Assembly (NCBI GenBank): GCA_959347315.1
Contig: OY365809.1
Coordinates: 4,051,759 to 4,115,758, forward strand
DNA length: 64,000 nt
Reading direction: 5' to 3'
DNA from: Bimastos eiseni
Lineage: Eukaryota > Annelida > Clitellata > Crassiclitellata > Lumbricidae
Below, one piece after another: positions 48,601 through 50,101 of this stretch. The position numbers and the translations under genes were made by a program. The notes beneath the pieces are model-generated. The model saw only the letters and a list, made by a program, of their open reading frames with translations, was not told where the DNA came from and did not search any database. Each line of letters opens with the position of its first letter. Position 1 is the first letter of the stretch.

Positions 48601-50101
48601 ACAACTGTGCTTTGATTTTGTTTGTTTTTTACTTTTAATTGCTGTTGTTGCTATGCTAGAAGCTGTTGTTCGTTGAGTTCTTTCACTTTTCTGTTGTCCA
48701 ATAGATCTTTGTCTGCAGTGATATCGTCTCATCTGGATACCTGTCTTTCGATATACTTGTGTGATTGACAGGTGTGATTTACATACTTGTAATTGTTTTA
48801 TGGATTTCCATATAGCTCTAGTCTGACAATTGTTCAAACCATACTTTATTGTTTAAACTTAATTATTGTTACTCATTTGATTCCCACTTACTCACTGGAC
48901 ATAACACCATTTTCATTCAGTTCGATTTTTCTAACTAGCAACCATTTCCATGCAACTTGATTGTCCTTACTCAGTGGAAACCATTTCCATTCAACTCAAC
49001 TCAATTATTCTTACTCATTTGCATAGCACTCTATTATTCTCACTCACTGGACACCATTCCCACCCAACTCAACTCAGATCCAGGCAAAGAAGAAAGTTTT
49101 GAGTAGTTTATAAAAAGAACAATACAGATCCTGTTGGAGAGAATGCAGGTCATAGGGTAGGCTATTCCAAACAGGGACCCAGGTTCGAAAAAGGACTACG
49201 GTATTCTGTCTGGTGGCAGTGCGAACATGTGGAACCAAAGTCGCCTCTGGATGCCTAACGATGATATCGGAAATCGGACCAGGCCATAGTAAAGGTAGTT
49301 TCCCAAGATGACCAAGTACACTACTCTGGACACAGTGCCTGGCGATAGAGGTGATCCTATAATGGATACGCTGCTATCATTTATGGTTTGGATATATGGC
49401 TTCTTTATTTTTGCTTTGTTTCTATCATTATTTTTGCAGGGAGTGACGACCATGGCAACGATAAACGCCTGGAGGATTCGGAGAACATTAGGTCTGTTCT
49501 ATAGAGGAATTTAATTAACTATTTATTGGCCAAATAGTTACCTGCAATCAGTAATTGTCTATGGCAAATTGAAACATTATTTACACATTAACGTGCATGC
49601 CAACGGTATTTATTTTTTTTATATTGTATCTATTTCCAACTGCTACTTTCAATTTTTTATCACTACAACTTCCATCATCCATTCTACTATTTTTACCTGA
49701 AATTTTACTTCTGGAATGTCTCAGCCAGTAATTATTGTTATAATTATAGGCATACTGTTAATACACGTTTTTTGCCAGGTAAAGTTTAACTCTTTAGGAA
49801 CAATAACTATGCCATGAGCTATTAATGGATACCTTGGAGTTTATGGCTCATGCTCTGCAGCGTAACATCAATGTATAAATGCACTGCTGTAGATTGTGAA
49901 TTTGCAGTTAGTGATTGTATTGACAGCACAAGACACACTGTGCCAGAAGAGTTTGCGACTTCTTGGGACGAGGAGCTGAGAACGGAAACTGAGAAGCAGA
50001 GAGCCAGAAGCCCCAAGGAACAAGAGTTGGAGCAACAATCGGAGGGGGCCGACCTGGAAGGAAGCGTGACGGGCAGTGAGACAAAAAGGGCAGACGAGTA
50101 A
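3160..50101 (+). CDS. ANK: Ankyrin (ANK1/2/3 family), 5'-partial gene, 36 exons in window
   Basis: Spliced gene for the adaptor that ties membrane proteins to the spectrin skeleton. The exons listed below join with matching phases into 9,951 nt, giving 3,316 residues and a TAA stop. Domain order is 22 ankyrin repeats (numbers 3-24 of the usual 24), an acidic linker, two ZU5 domains, UPA, a death domain and a tail of about 1,850 residues. Residue-level similarity to vertebrate ankyrins, as I know the family, is strong from repeat 3 to the death domain and weak in the tail. Repeats 1-2 and the start codon are absent, and I found no exon for them in 1-3159, so the gene starts upstream. Unlike vertebrate ANK2/ANK3, whose giant exon lies between UPA and death domain, the long exons here follow the death domain. 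The family identity is certain. Orthology to one vertebrate paralogue is not implied. The exact 3' splicing is the least certain part. Confidence 0.95.
3259..4461. other. intron, AT-rich, nothing recognised
   Basis: First part of the 3.9-kb intron. It is very AT-rich with no repeat or open frame that I can support. Confidence 0.6.
4462..4552 (+). repeat. interspersed repeat family A
   Basis: AGTTCAACGACACTGTGTGA ... ATTAGCGTCGCCCTCCTCCT ... CAGGCTTGGGACTGGCTCTG. This is one of the best preserved copies. Confidence 0.88.
5217..6784 (+). mobile_element. pogo-like DNA transposon (degenerate), intronic
   Basis: The ends are TA|GGGGAAAGGC (TA at 5215-5216) and GCCTTTCCCC|TA (TA at 6785-6786), that is inverted termini with TA target duplication, as in Tc1/mariner-pogo elements. 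The interior holds a psq-type helix-turn-helix remnant (about 5984-6185) and several copies of a GTAATAYGGACCAC motif in both orientations. No DDE catalytic domain is visible, so it is a deletion derivative of about 1.57 kb. Confidence 0.8.
5984..6256 (+). pseudogene. pogo-type transposase N-terminal fragment (psq HTH)
   Basis: The open frame reads [20 protein letters not shown], then [20 protein letters not shown]. This fits the pipsqueak-type HTH of pogo/Tigger transposases (alternating hydrophobics, then VP.sTL.r...gk). It stops at 6256 with no catalytic part and no clear ATG, so it is a remnant of DNA-binding sequence and not a working transposase. Confidence 0.75.
7118..7216 (+). CDS. 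ANK: ankyrin exon: ANK repeat 4
   Basis: A 99-bp phase 0-0 exon. It begins [18 protein letters not shown], which keeps the unusual YMAAQENH of repeat 4. The acceptor is TTTGTAG and the donor GAG|GTATCG. A 3.9-kb intron containing a pogo-like transposon separates it from the previous exon. Confidence 0.95.
7239..7281 (+). repeat. interspersed repeat family C fragment
   Basis: CTTCTTGATAGCTAAGGACA followed by GGGCACCAGCTT is a diverged copy of the sequence seen at 15436, 18916 and 41975. Confidence 0.5.
7282..8215. other. intron, nothing recognised
   Basis: Non-coding sequence between the repeat-4 and repeat-5/6 exons, with no named element. Confidence 0.55.
8216..8401 (+). CDS. ANK: ankyrin exon: ANK repeats 5-6
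   Basis: A 186-bp phase 0-0 exon of 62 codons. It starts [18 protein letters not shown] and contains [12 protein letters not shown]. The 62-residue length (a repeat pair four residues short) is the family's characteristic irregular repeat 5-6 unit. Confidence 0.96.
8839..8859. repeat. 21-bp palindrome GATCATGCAT-A-ATGCATGATC
   Basis: Perfect inverted repeat with a one-base centre. A further ATGCATGATC lies about 20 bp downstream. Confidence 0.85.
9239..9320. repeat. 82-bp segment bounded by CTACGGAAGCG inverted repeats
   Basis: CTACGGAAGCG at 9239-9249 and its exact reverse complement at 9310-9320. A further TACGGAAGCG follows at about 9342. Confidence 0.7.
9998..10118 (-). repeat. tRNA-derived SINE (family D)
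   Basis: The minus strand reads GGTGGCCGATTAGTTAGAGT (A-box-like) followed by GGGTTCGACCCTC (B box), then the tail CTTGAGCAAG ... GCAATTGCTCT shared with the copies at 22.3, 23.5 and 39.4 kb. Confidence 0.8.
10315..10413 (+). CDS. ANK: ankyrin exon: ANK repeat 7
   Basis: A 99-bp phase 0-0 exon that starts [18 protein letters not shown]. The acceptor is TTTTCTAG and the donor AGG|GTAAGA. A GAAT-rich microsatellite begins shortly after the donor. Confidence 0.95.
10440..10513. repeat. GAAT/GACT tetranucleotide microsatellite
   Basis: (GAAT)n interrupted by (GACT)4. A second (AATG)n run lies at 10584-10613. Confidence 0.93.
10742..10840 (+). CDS. ANK: ankyrin exon: ANK repeat 8
   Basis: A 99-bp phase 0-0 exon that starts [18 protein letters not shown]. 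The second to fourth residues (FIM) replace the usual DIT/GFT, so the repeat's first turn is divergent. The rest, [14 protein letters not shown], is normal. The donor is AGG|GTAAAA. Confidence 0.9.
10997..12202. mobile_element. PIF/Harbinger-like non-autonomous DNA transposon
   Basis: The 26-bp terminal inverted repeats begin GGGGCCGTTCACATATTA and differ at one base. The flanks are TTA at 10994-10996 and at 12203-12205, a 3-bp TTA duplication typical of PIF/Harbinger. The element is 1,206 bp with no transposase frame. G-rich subterminal blocks (AGGGGGTAGGT, GGGGTAGGGGGTGGGT) and repeated GTTATATAAC lie near the ends. Confidence 0.85.
12206..12792. other. intron, nothing recognised
   Basis: AT-rich sequence between the transposon and the repeat-9/10 exon. 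Confidence 0.5.
12793..12990 (+). CDS. ANK: ankyrin exon: ANK repeats 9-10
   Basis: A 198-bp phase 0-0 exon encoding two repeats, beginning [18 protein letters not shown] and [18 protein letters not shown]. The donor is GTC|GTACGT. A Harbinger-like element lies in the preceding intron. Confidence 0.96.
13049..13138. repeat. TCTG/TG microsatellite
   Basis: (TCTG)n, then (TG)n, ending with GTCTGTCAGACAGAC. Confidence 0.9.
13158..13305 (+). repeat. perfect 74-bp tandem duplication
   Basis: The segment beginning CTGCTGTTGTAACATTCGTT is repeated exactly 74 bp later, with the two copies head to tail and no difference visible. Confidence 0.95.
13306..14660. other. intron, nothing recognised
   Basis: Non-coding. 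Short open frames at 14174-14564 have no family resemblance and no splice support. Confidence 0.55.
14661..14759 (+). CDS. ANK: ankyrin exon: ANK repeat 11
   Basis: A 99-bp phase 0-0 exon that starts [18 protein letters not shown], retaining the DYLT and AAHCG typical of repeat 11. The acceptor is TTTGCAAAG and the donor CTC|GTAAGT. Confidence 0.95.
14898..15012 (+). repeat. three-copy tandem repeat (GGTTGAGGATCAATGGGGG)
   Basis: Three units of about 35-43 bp: a GTTGAGGATCAATGGGGG core, an A-rich run of variable length, then ACCC/GGG. Confidence 0.88.
15436..15492 (+). repeat. interspersed repeat family C
   Basis: TCTAAACTTCTAAAGCGCCA followed by AAAGCCAAG and GGCACCAGCT, shared with 18916-18972 and 41975-42035. 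Confidence 0.75.
15577..15685 (+). repeat. interspersed repeat family E (partial)
   Basis: GATCAGAGGCGTCAATCCCT, then a GATGGAGGCAAAC stretch, matching the start of the copy at 54315. Confidence 0.6.
15790..15888 (+). CDS. ANK: ankyrin exon: ANK repeat 12
   Basis: A 99-bp phase 0-0 exon that starts [18 protein letters not shown], the conserved [10 protein letters not shown] of repeat 12. The acceptor is CTTCTTAAG and the donor GAG|GTAAGC. Confidence 0.96.
15940..16026 (+). repeat. interspersed repeat family A
   Basis: Diverged copy: AGTTTAGCCACACTATGTGA ... CTTTATCCAGTCTTGGGACT. Confidence 0.82.
16519..16716 (+). CDS. ANK: ankyrin exon: ANK repeats 13-14
   Basis: A 198-bp phase 0-0 exon. 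The repeats begin [18 protein letters not shown] and [18 protein letters not shown], the conserved AAFMGH and RGETALH signatures. The donor AGG|GTTCGT is non-consensus beyond the GT, but the reading frame and the family exon length support it. Confidence 0.94.
17192..17246 (+). repeat. 12-bp tandem repeat forming a 3' splice site
   Basis: Four to five units of ATTTGTCTCCAT, the last ending CCATAG| at the acceptor of the repeat-15/16 exon. The array therefore supplies the polypyrimidine tract. Confidence 0.85.
17247..17444 (+). CDS. ANK: ankyrin exon: ANK repeats 15-16
   Basis: A 198-bp phase 0-0 exon. The repeats begin [18 protein letters not shown] and [17 protein letters not shown]. The acceptor is built from a short tandem array of ATTTGTCTCCAT units. 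The donor is AAG|GTAGAA. Confidence 0.95.
17960..18157 (+). CDS. ANK: ankyrin exon: ANK repeats 17-18
   Basis: A 198-bp phase 0-0 exon. The repeats begin [18 protein letters not shown] and [18 protein letters not shown]. The acceptor is TTCTTTCAG and the donor AAG|GTGTGA. Confidence 0.95.
18195..18415 (-). repeat. tRNA-derived SINE (family B)
   Basis: The minus strand contains GGGTAATGGATAAG (A box like tRNA-Arg), GCGTGCAGAGC, TTTGATTCCC (B-box-like) and ACTAGTCCTTCATTCGCTAG. It matches the copies at 38.2 and 56.0 kb. Confidence 0.78.
18771..18869 (+). CDS. ANK: ankyrin exon: ANK repeat 19
   Basis: A 99-bp phase 0-0 exon that starts [18 protein letters not shown], retaining the [15 protein letters not shown] block of repeat 19. 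The acceptor is ATCTTGCAG and the donor CGA|GTGAGT. Confidence 0.96.
18916..18972 (+). repeat. interspersed repeat family C
   Basis: TCTAAACTTCTAAAGCGCAG ... CGAAAGCCATG ... GGGCACCAGCTTGG. Confidence 0.75.
19262..19420 (-). repeat. interspersed repeat family E
   Basis: The reverse complement aligns with 54315-54460: GATCAGAGGCGACGATCTCG-like start, CACCCAAT.AGAG, a CCCCTCTTTGCAAAAG-like stretch and CCCTCGACCCCCC. Confidence 0.7.
19522..19719 (+). CDS. ANK: ankyrin exon: ANK repeats 20-21
   Basis: A 198-bp phase 0-0 exon. The repeats begin [18 protein letters not shown] and [18 protein letters not shown]. The acceptor is CTCTTATAG and the donor AAG|GTTGGT. Confidence 0.95.
20200..20298 (+). 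CDS. ANK: ankyrin exon: ANK repeat 22
   Basis: A 99-bp phase 0-0 exon that starts [18 protein letters not shown], similar to the GYTPLHV.CHYGN of repeat 22. The acceptor is GTGTTGTAG and the donor AAG|GTCTGC. Confidence 0.94.
20299..21256. other. intron, nothing recognised
   Basis: AT-rich non-coding sequence between the repeat-22 and repeat-23 exons. Confidence 0.55.
21257..21355 (+). CDS. ANK: ankyrin exon: ANK repeat 23
   Basis: A 99-bp phase 0-0 exon that starts [18 protein letters not shown], the conserved AAQQGH of repeat 23. The polypyrimidine tract is a long T run ending TGTCAG. The donor is AAT|GTTAGT. Confidence 0.94.
21748..21922 (+). CDS. ANK: ankyrin exon: ANK repeat 24 and start of linker
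   Basis: A 175-bp exon, phase 0-1. [22 protein letters not shown] is cut at 20 residues in any quoted run, and the RLGYISVV core marks the last ankyrin repeat. It continues through [14 protein letters not shown] and an acidic MSDSEDEG, matching the family's VPE.M.E..D.SD linker. The donor is GCA|GTGAGT. Confidence 0.93.
22330..22440 (-). repeat. tRNA-derived SINE (family D), diverged
   Basis: TTTGCTCAAAGTCTCCACAC ... ATGAACCGGTGCTCTCAATG ... CAATTAGCTACCATTT parallels the 9998-10118 copy along its length. Confidence 0.65.
22659..22753 (+). CDS. ANK: ankyrin exon: linker between repeats and ZU5
   Basis: A 95-bp exon, phase 1-0. The acceptor is ATTTGCAG and the donor AGT|GTACGC. It encodes an acidic, aromatic-containing stretch ([17 protein letters not shown]). 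Similarity to other ankyrins is low here, as is usual for the linker. Support comes from phase fit and an open frame on both sides. Confidence 0.7.
23236..23367 (+). CDS. ANK: ankyrin exon: Ser/Arg-rich linker
   Basis: A 132-bp phase 0-0 exon encoding [19 protein letters not shown] followed by an acidic helix-like stretch. It corresponds in place and composition to the S.RSFSSD.S.T linker of vertebrate ankyrins. The acceptor is TTCCTAG and the donor AAG|GTAACA. Confidence 0.7.
23456..23577 (-). repeat. tRNA-derived SINE (family D), diverged
   Basis: GACTTGCTCTTGGTCCTACT ... GCTCTAACCAATCTGCTACC, the same layout as the other family-D copies. Confidence 0.68.
23982..24142 (+). CDS. ANK: ankyrin exon: linker ending at the ZU5 boundary
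   Basis: A 161-bp exon, phase 0-2. It ends [15 protein letters not shown], equivalent to the LDNV.L.SSPIHSG that precedes the first ZU5 domain in ankyrins. The acceptor is TTTATTAG and the donor AAG|GTGACT. The split AG|T codon completes a serine in the next exon. Confidence 0.8.
24395..24422. repeat. perfect 28-bp palindrome
   Basis: TAAACAATGTACAA joined directly to its reverse complement TTGTACATTGTTTA, with no spacer. Confidence 0.92.
25702..25772. repeat. TGTA microsatellite
   Basis: (TGTA)n with minor interruptions. Confidence 0.9.
25868..26092 (+). CDS. ANK: ankyrin exon: first ZU5 domain, part 1
   Basis: A 225-bp exon, phase 2-2. It begins [18 protein letters not shown] and contains [13 protein letters not shown] and [13 protein letters not shown]. 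The DAR tripeptide, reported as needed for beta-spectrin binding in vertebrate ankyrin, is intact. The acceptor is GCTTACAG and the donor GG|GTGAGC. Confidence 0.97.
26530..26684 (+). CDS. ANK: ankyrin exon: first ZU5 domain, part 2
   Basis: A 155-bp exon, phase 2-1. It encodes [18 protein letters not shown] and [13 protein letters not shown], near-identical to the PVIVEIPHF..L.GKERE block of ankyrins. The donor is GATG|GTACGG, and a CAGA microsatellite follows. Confidence 0.96.
26742..26830. repeat. CAGA/GACA microsatellite
   Basis: (CAGA)n with GACGGACAGATA interruptions, just after the donor of the ZU5 exon. Confidence 0.9.
27018..27229 (+). CDS. ANK: ankyrin exon: second ZU5 domain, part 1
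   Basis: A 212-bp exon, phase 1-0. It contains [20 protein letters not shown], then [17 protein letters not shown], the second ZU5 core. The acceptor is AACGTAAG and the donor CAG|GTGAAG. Confidence 0.96.
27608..27669. repeat. GAT/GAC microsatellite
   Basis: Pure (GAT)n passing into (GAC GAT)n. Confidence 0.92.
27893..28040 (-). repeat. interspersed repeat family F
   Basis: The minus strand reads GAATCTGAGGCGTGGATAGT, CGCCAGGAGAAGATGAACT and CCAAATCCTTGA, all present on the + strand at 31757-31860. Confidence 0.85.
28103..28307 (+). CDS. ANK: ankyrin exon: second ZU5 domain, part 2
   Basis: A 205-bp exon, phase 0-1. It has [20 protein letters not shown] and [14 protein letters not shown], the [12 protein letters not shown] signature of ankyrin ZU5. 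The donor TCTG|GTTAGT is followed at once by an AGT/AAT microsatellite. Confidence 0.97.
28316..28395. repeat. AGT/AAT microsatellite
   Basis: (GTA)n and (GTAATA)n directly after a ZU5 exon donor. Confidence 0.9.
28397..28434 (+). repeat. interspersed repeat family A (5' fragment)
   Basis: AGTTTAACGACATTATGTGA with the following AGAGATCAG. The rest of the unit is missing where the 39-bp minisatellite begins. Confidence 0.7.
28481..28714 (+). repeat. 39-bp minisatellite, 6 nearly identical copies
   Basis: Unit begins GGCAAGGGAGAGGACTGGCC and ends GTATGCCAA. Because 39 is divisible by 3 it keeps several frames open on both strands, which explains the repetitive open frames. It is intronic. 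Confidence 0.96.
28715..31561. other. 2.8-kb intron stretch, no gene
   Basis: Contains a TG-rich run at about 30030-30090 and ATATAGCGCC or GGCGCTATAT repeat ends near 29937, 30318 and 30492. I see nothing coding. Confidence 0.55.
31562..31658 (+). CDS. ANK: ankyrin exon: end of second ZU5, start of UPA
   Basis: A 97-bp exon, phase 1-2. It encodes [17 protein letters not shown] and [10 protein letters not shown], the WEDITG and CVSFTTNVSARFW signatures. The acceptor is CGATTATAG and the donor CAG|GTACAA. Confidence 0.96.
31755..31900 (+). repeat. interspersed repeat family F
   Basis: GAATCTGAGGCGCGGATAGT ... CGCCAGGAGAAGATGAACT ... CCAAATCCTTGA, in the opposite orientation to 27893-28040. 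Related sequence may continue to about 32220. Confidence 0.82.
32276..32504 (+). CDS. ANK: ankyrin exon: UPA domain, part 1
   Basis: A 229-bp exon, phase 2-0. It encodes [14 protein letters not shown], then [31 protein letters not shown] and the ARSRDIE end. This is the UPA core, with the CFCMTDDK.DKTLE block almost unchanged. Confidence 0.97.
32935..33244 (+). CDS. ANK: ankyrin exon: UPA domain, part 2
   Basis: A 310-bp exon, phase 0-1. It begins [20 protein letters not shown] and continues with [20 protein letters not shown] and [10 protein letters not shown]. After UPA only about 30 residues remain before the death domain, so no giant exon is inserted at the position used in vertebrate ANK2/ANK3. 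The donor is TCAA|GTGAGT. Confidence 0.95.
33355..33545. repeat. TGTC/TCTG-rich microsatellite
   Basis: Imperfect (TCTG)n and TGTG-rich DNA upstream of the death-domain exon. The Cys/Val-rich frames through it are not coding. Confidence 0.85.
33604..33930 (+). CDS. ANK: ankyrin exon: death domain
   Basis: A 327-bp exon, phase 1-1. It encodes a six-helix death domain: [20 protein letters not shown], then [22 protein letters not shown] and [15 protein letters not shown]. This matches the family pattern iAdhLG.sW..LA.eL.f....I..I. The acceptor is TGATTTCAG and the donor GCCA|GTACGT. A TCTG-rich repeat sits directly upstream. Confidence 0.96.
34025..34335. repeat. TG/TATG-rich low-complexity DNA
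   Basis: Imperfect GTGTGT and GTATGT repeats in the intron after the death domain. Confidence 0.8.
34432..34840 (+). repeat. 23-bp minisatellite, 18 copies
   Basis: Unit GATACTTAGAGATAAGATYA plus CAT. Three adjacent units have lost two bases (CTTAGATAAG), so units of 21 and 23 bp coexist. Confidence 0.94.
34931..35049 (+). CDS. ANK: ankyrin exon: start of C-terminal tail
   Basis: A 119-bp exon, phase 1-0. It is rich in Ser, Asp and His, including [19 protein letters not shown] and [12 protein letters not shown]. There is no clear homology, but the acceptor (CATTTATAG), the donor (AAG|GTAATC) and both phases fit. It lies just after an 18-unit minisatellite. Confidence 0.8.
35050..36288. other. 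intron, nothing recognised
   Basis: AT-rich sequence without a recognisable element. Confidence 0.5.
36289..36360. repeat. 12-bp tandem repeat, 6 copies
   Basis: Exact repeats of ACAATTATGGTT in an intron of the tail. Confidence 0.95.
36567..36648 (+). CDS. ANK: ankyrin exon: acidic tail segment
   Basis: An 82-bp exon, phase 0-1. It encodes [20 protein letters not shown]. The acceptor is TTTGTCAG and the donor GGAG|GTTAGT. It is short and unconserved. It is accepted because it is the only phase-compatible open segment with good splice sites between its neighbours. Confidence 0.72.
36649..38171. other. intron with GAAGT/AGCTTC-rich degenerate repeats
   Basis: Between about 37020 and 37220 many related phrases occur (TAGAAGTYATTAGAGAGCTTC, each under 21 bases), which suggests an old tandem array. 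No gene is seen. Confidence 0.45.
38172..38408 (-). repeat. tRNA-derived SINE (family B)
   Basis: The minus strand has GTAGAGTAATGGATAACA (A box), CGCGTGCAGAGCTC, GGGTTTGATTCC (B box) and CTAGTCCTTACTTCGC, and ends with TCAGTTTGAAATTATG. Confidence 0.82.
38871..38954 (+). CDS. ANK: ankyrin exon: tail motif copy 1
   Basis: An 84-bp exon, phase 1-1. It encodes [19 protein letters not shown], similar in pattern to the conserved ankyrin C-terminal motif (E-E-x4-G-x2-V-V-x-K-x-T/I-x-K). The acceptor is TTTTCTACAG and the donor GGAG|GTAGGT. Because it is symmetric, it can be skipped in frame. Confidence 0.78.
39338..39460 (+). repeat. tRNA-derived SINE (family D)
   Basis: AGTATAAATTGGTTGGAGAG, then GGGTTTGAATCCCC (B box), then CCTGAGCAATTCCTTCACTC and ACAATTGCTCT. 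This + strand copy shows the tail most clearly. Confidence 0.75.
39574..40557 (+). CDS. ANK: ankyrin exon: 984-bp acidic tail exon with motif copies 2 and 3
   Basis: A phase 1-1 exon of 984 bp encoding an acidic, Pro/Glu-rich segment, for example [18 protein letters not shown]. Two related blocks stand out: [19 protein letters not shown] (about 39948-40014) and [19 protein letters not shown] (about 40119-40200). Both resemble the terminal motif of ankyrins. The acceptor is CTTTCTAG and the donor GCAG|GTCAGT. The remainder is probably disordered. Confidence 0.92.
40558..41123. other. intron between two long tail exons
   Basis: Contains a short (ATC)n run at about 40707-40730 and nothing else recognised. 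Confidence 0.5.
41124..41894 (+). CDS. ANK: ankyrin exon: 771-bp tail exon
   Basis: A phase 1-1 exon of 771 bp. It is Ser- and Asp/Glu-rich, with repeated EDR blocks ([35 protein letters not shown], spaced about 17-20 residues) and a Pro/Thr stretch [13 protein letters not shown] near the end. No domain is recognised. The acceptor is CTTTTCCAG and the donor ACAG|GTTAGT. Confidence 0.9.
41975..42035 (+). repeat. interspersed repeat family C
   Basis: CCAAACTTCTTAAGCGCCAC, TCGAAAGCCAAGGGCAGGGC. Confidence 0.75.
42291..42389 (+). CDS. ANK: ankyrin exon: 99-bp acidic tail exon
   Basis: A phase 1-1 exon encoding [19 protein letters not shown]. The 99-bp length is coincidental, since it is not an ankyrin repeat. 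The acceptor is TTACCGTAG and the donor CAAG|GTAGGA. Confidence 0.75.
42390..43270. other. intron, nothing recognised
   Basis: No repeat family or coding potential noted. Confidence 0.5.
43275..43574 (+). repeat. TATGCATGTGTG minisatellite, about 17 units of 16-20 bp
   Basis: Units of the form TGCATGTGTGTATATA or TGCATGTGTGTATGTATA alternate over 300 bp. They create Cys/Met/Tyr-rich open frames in several frames that are not genes. Confidence 0.93.
43575..45067. other. intron before the giant tail exon
   Basis: Contains two related phrases, ATCAAGAATGCTTCAACTCC and ATTGAGAATGCTCCAACTAT (about 44121 and 44202). Otherwise unremarkable. Confidence 0.5.
45068..48247 (+). CDS. ANK: ankyrin giant tail exon (3,180 bp) with decapeptide repeats
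   Basis: One open exon of 1,060 codons, phase 1-1 if it ends at AAAG|GTATCC. It contains an acidic run near 45330-45390, about 49 tandem decapeptide repeats (45751-47223; consensus near EVTDTLSPQE), a second acidic block ([15 protein letters not shown]) and a Ser/Asp-rich end. If the terminal donor is not used, translation reads on to TAA at 48292-48294, 15 codons later, giving an alternative C-terminus. No AATAAA is evident just downstream of that stop, so I prefer splicing. It is most likely an extended, disordered spacer like the giant exons of neuronal ankyrins. Confidence 0.93.
45751..47223 (+). repeat. coding tandem array: 30-bp unit, about 49 copies
   Basis: Inside the giant exon a 10-codon unit repeats without a frameshift. 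47 units lie in strict 30-bp register from 45751 to 47160. One extra codon then appears, followed by two more units. Early units look like [10 protein letters not shown]. From about 46261 they alternate as 20-residue pairs of the type EATDDLSPQE + EAPETVYPQK, which is a 60-bp higher-order repeat. Confidence 0.95.
48248..49439. other. intron (or alternative 3' UTR) after the giant exon
   Basis: T-rich with GCTAT-rich phrases at 48360-48560 and repeated CACTCACTGGACACC-like phrases near 48890-49080. 49130-49330 may be an old interspersed repeat. If the giant exon is terminal in some transcripts, this is 3' UTR. Confidence 0.45.
49440..49491 (+). CDS. ANK: ankyrin exon: 52-bp penultimate exon (possible cassette)
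   Basis: Phase 1-2. It encodes [16 protein letters not shown]. The acceptor is strong, a T-rich tract ending TTTTTGCAG. The donor AG|GTCTGT is weak. Inclusion keeps the frame only if the last exon uses the downstream of its two AG acceptors. Without RNA evidence it could be a cassette exon or not an exon at all. Confidence 0.5.
49912..50101 (+). CDS. ANK: ankyrin terminal coding exon and stop
   Basis: An open frame encoding [20 protein letters not shown], then a Glu/Gln-rich end ([16 protein letters not shown]) and TAA at 50099-50101. Two acceptors lie 4 nt apart (TTTGCAG ending 49907, TTAG ending 49911). The start given here is the one compatible with the 52-bp exon. If that exon is skipped, the start is 49908. 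Confidence 0.72.
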
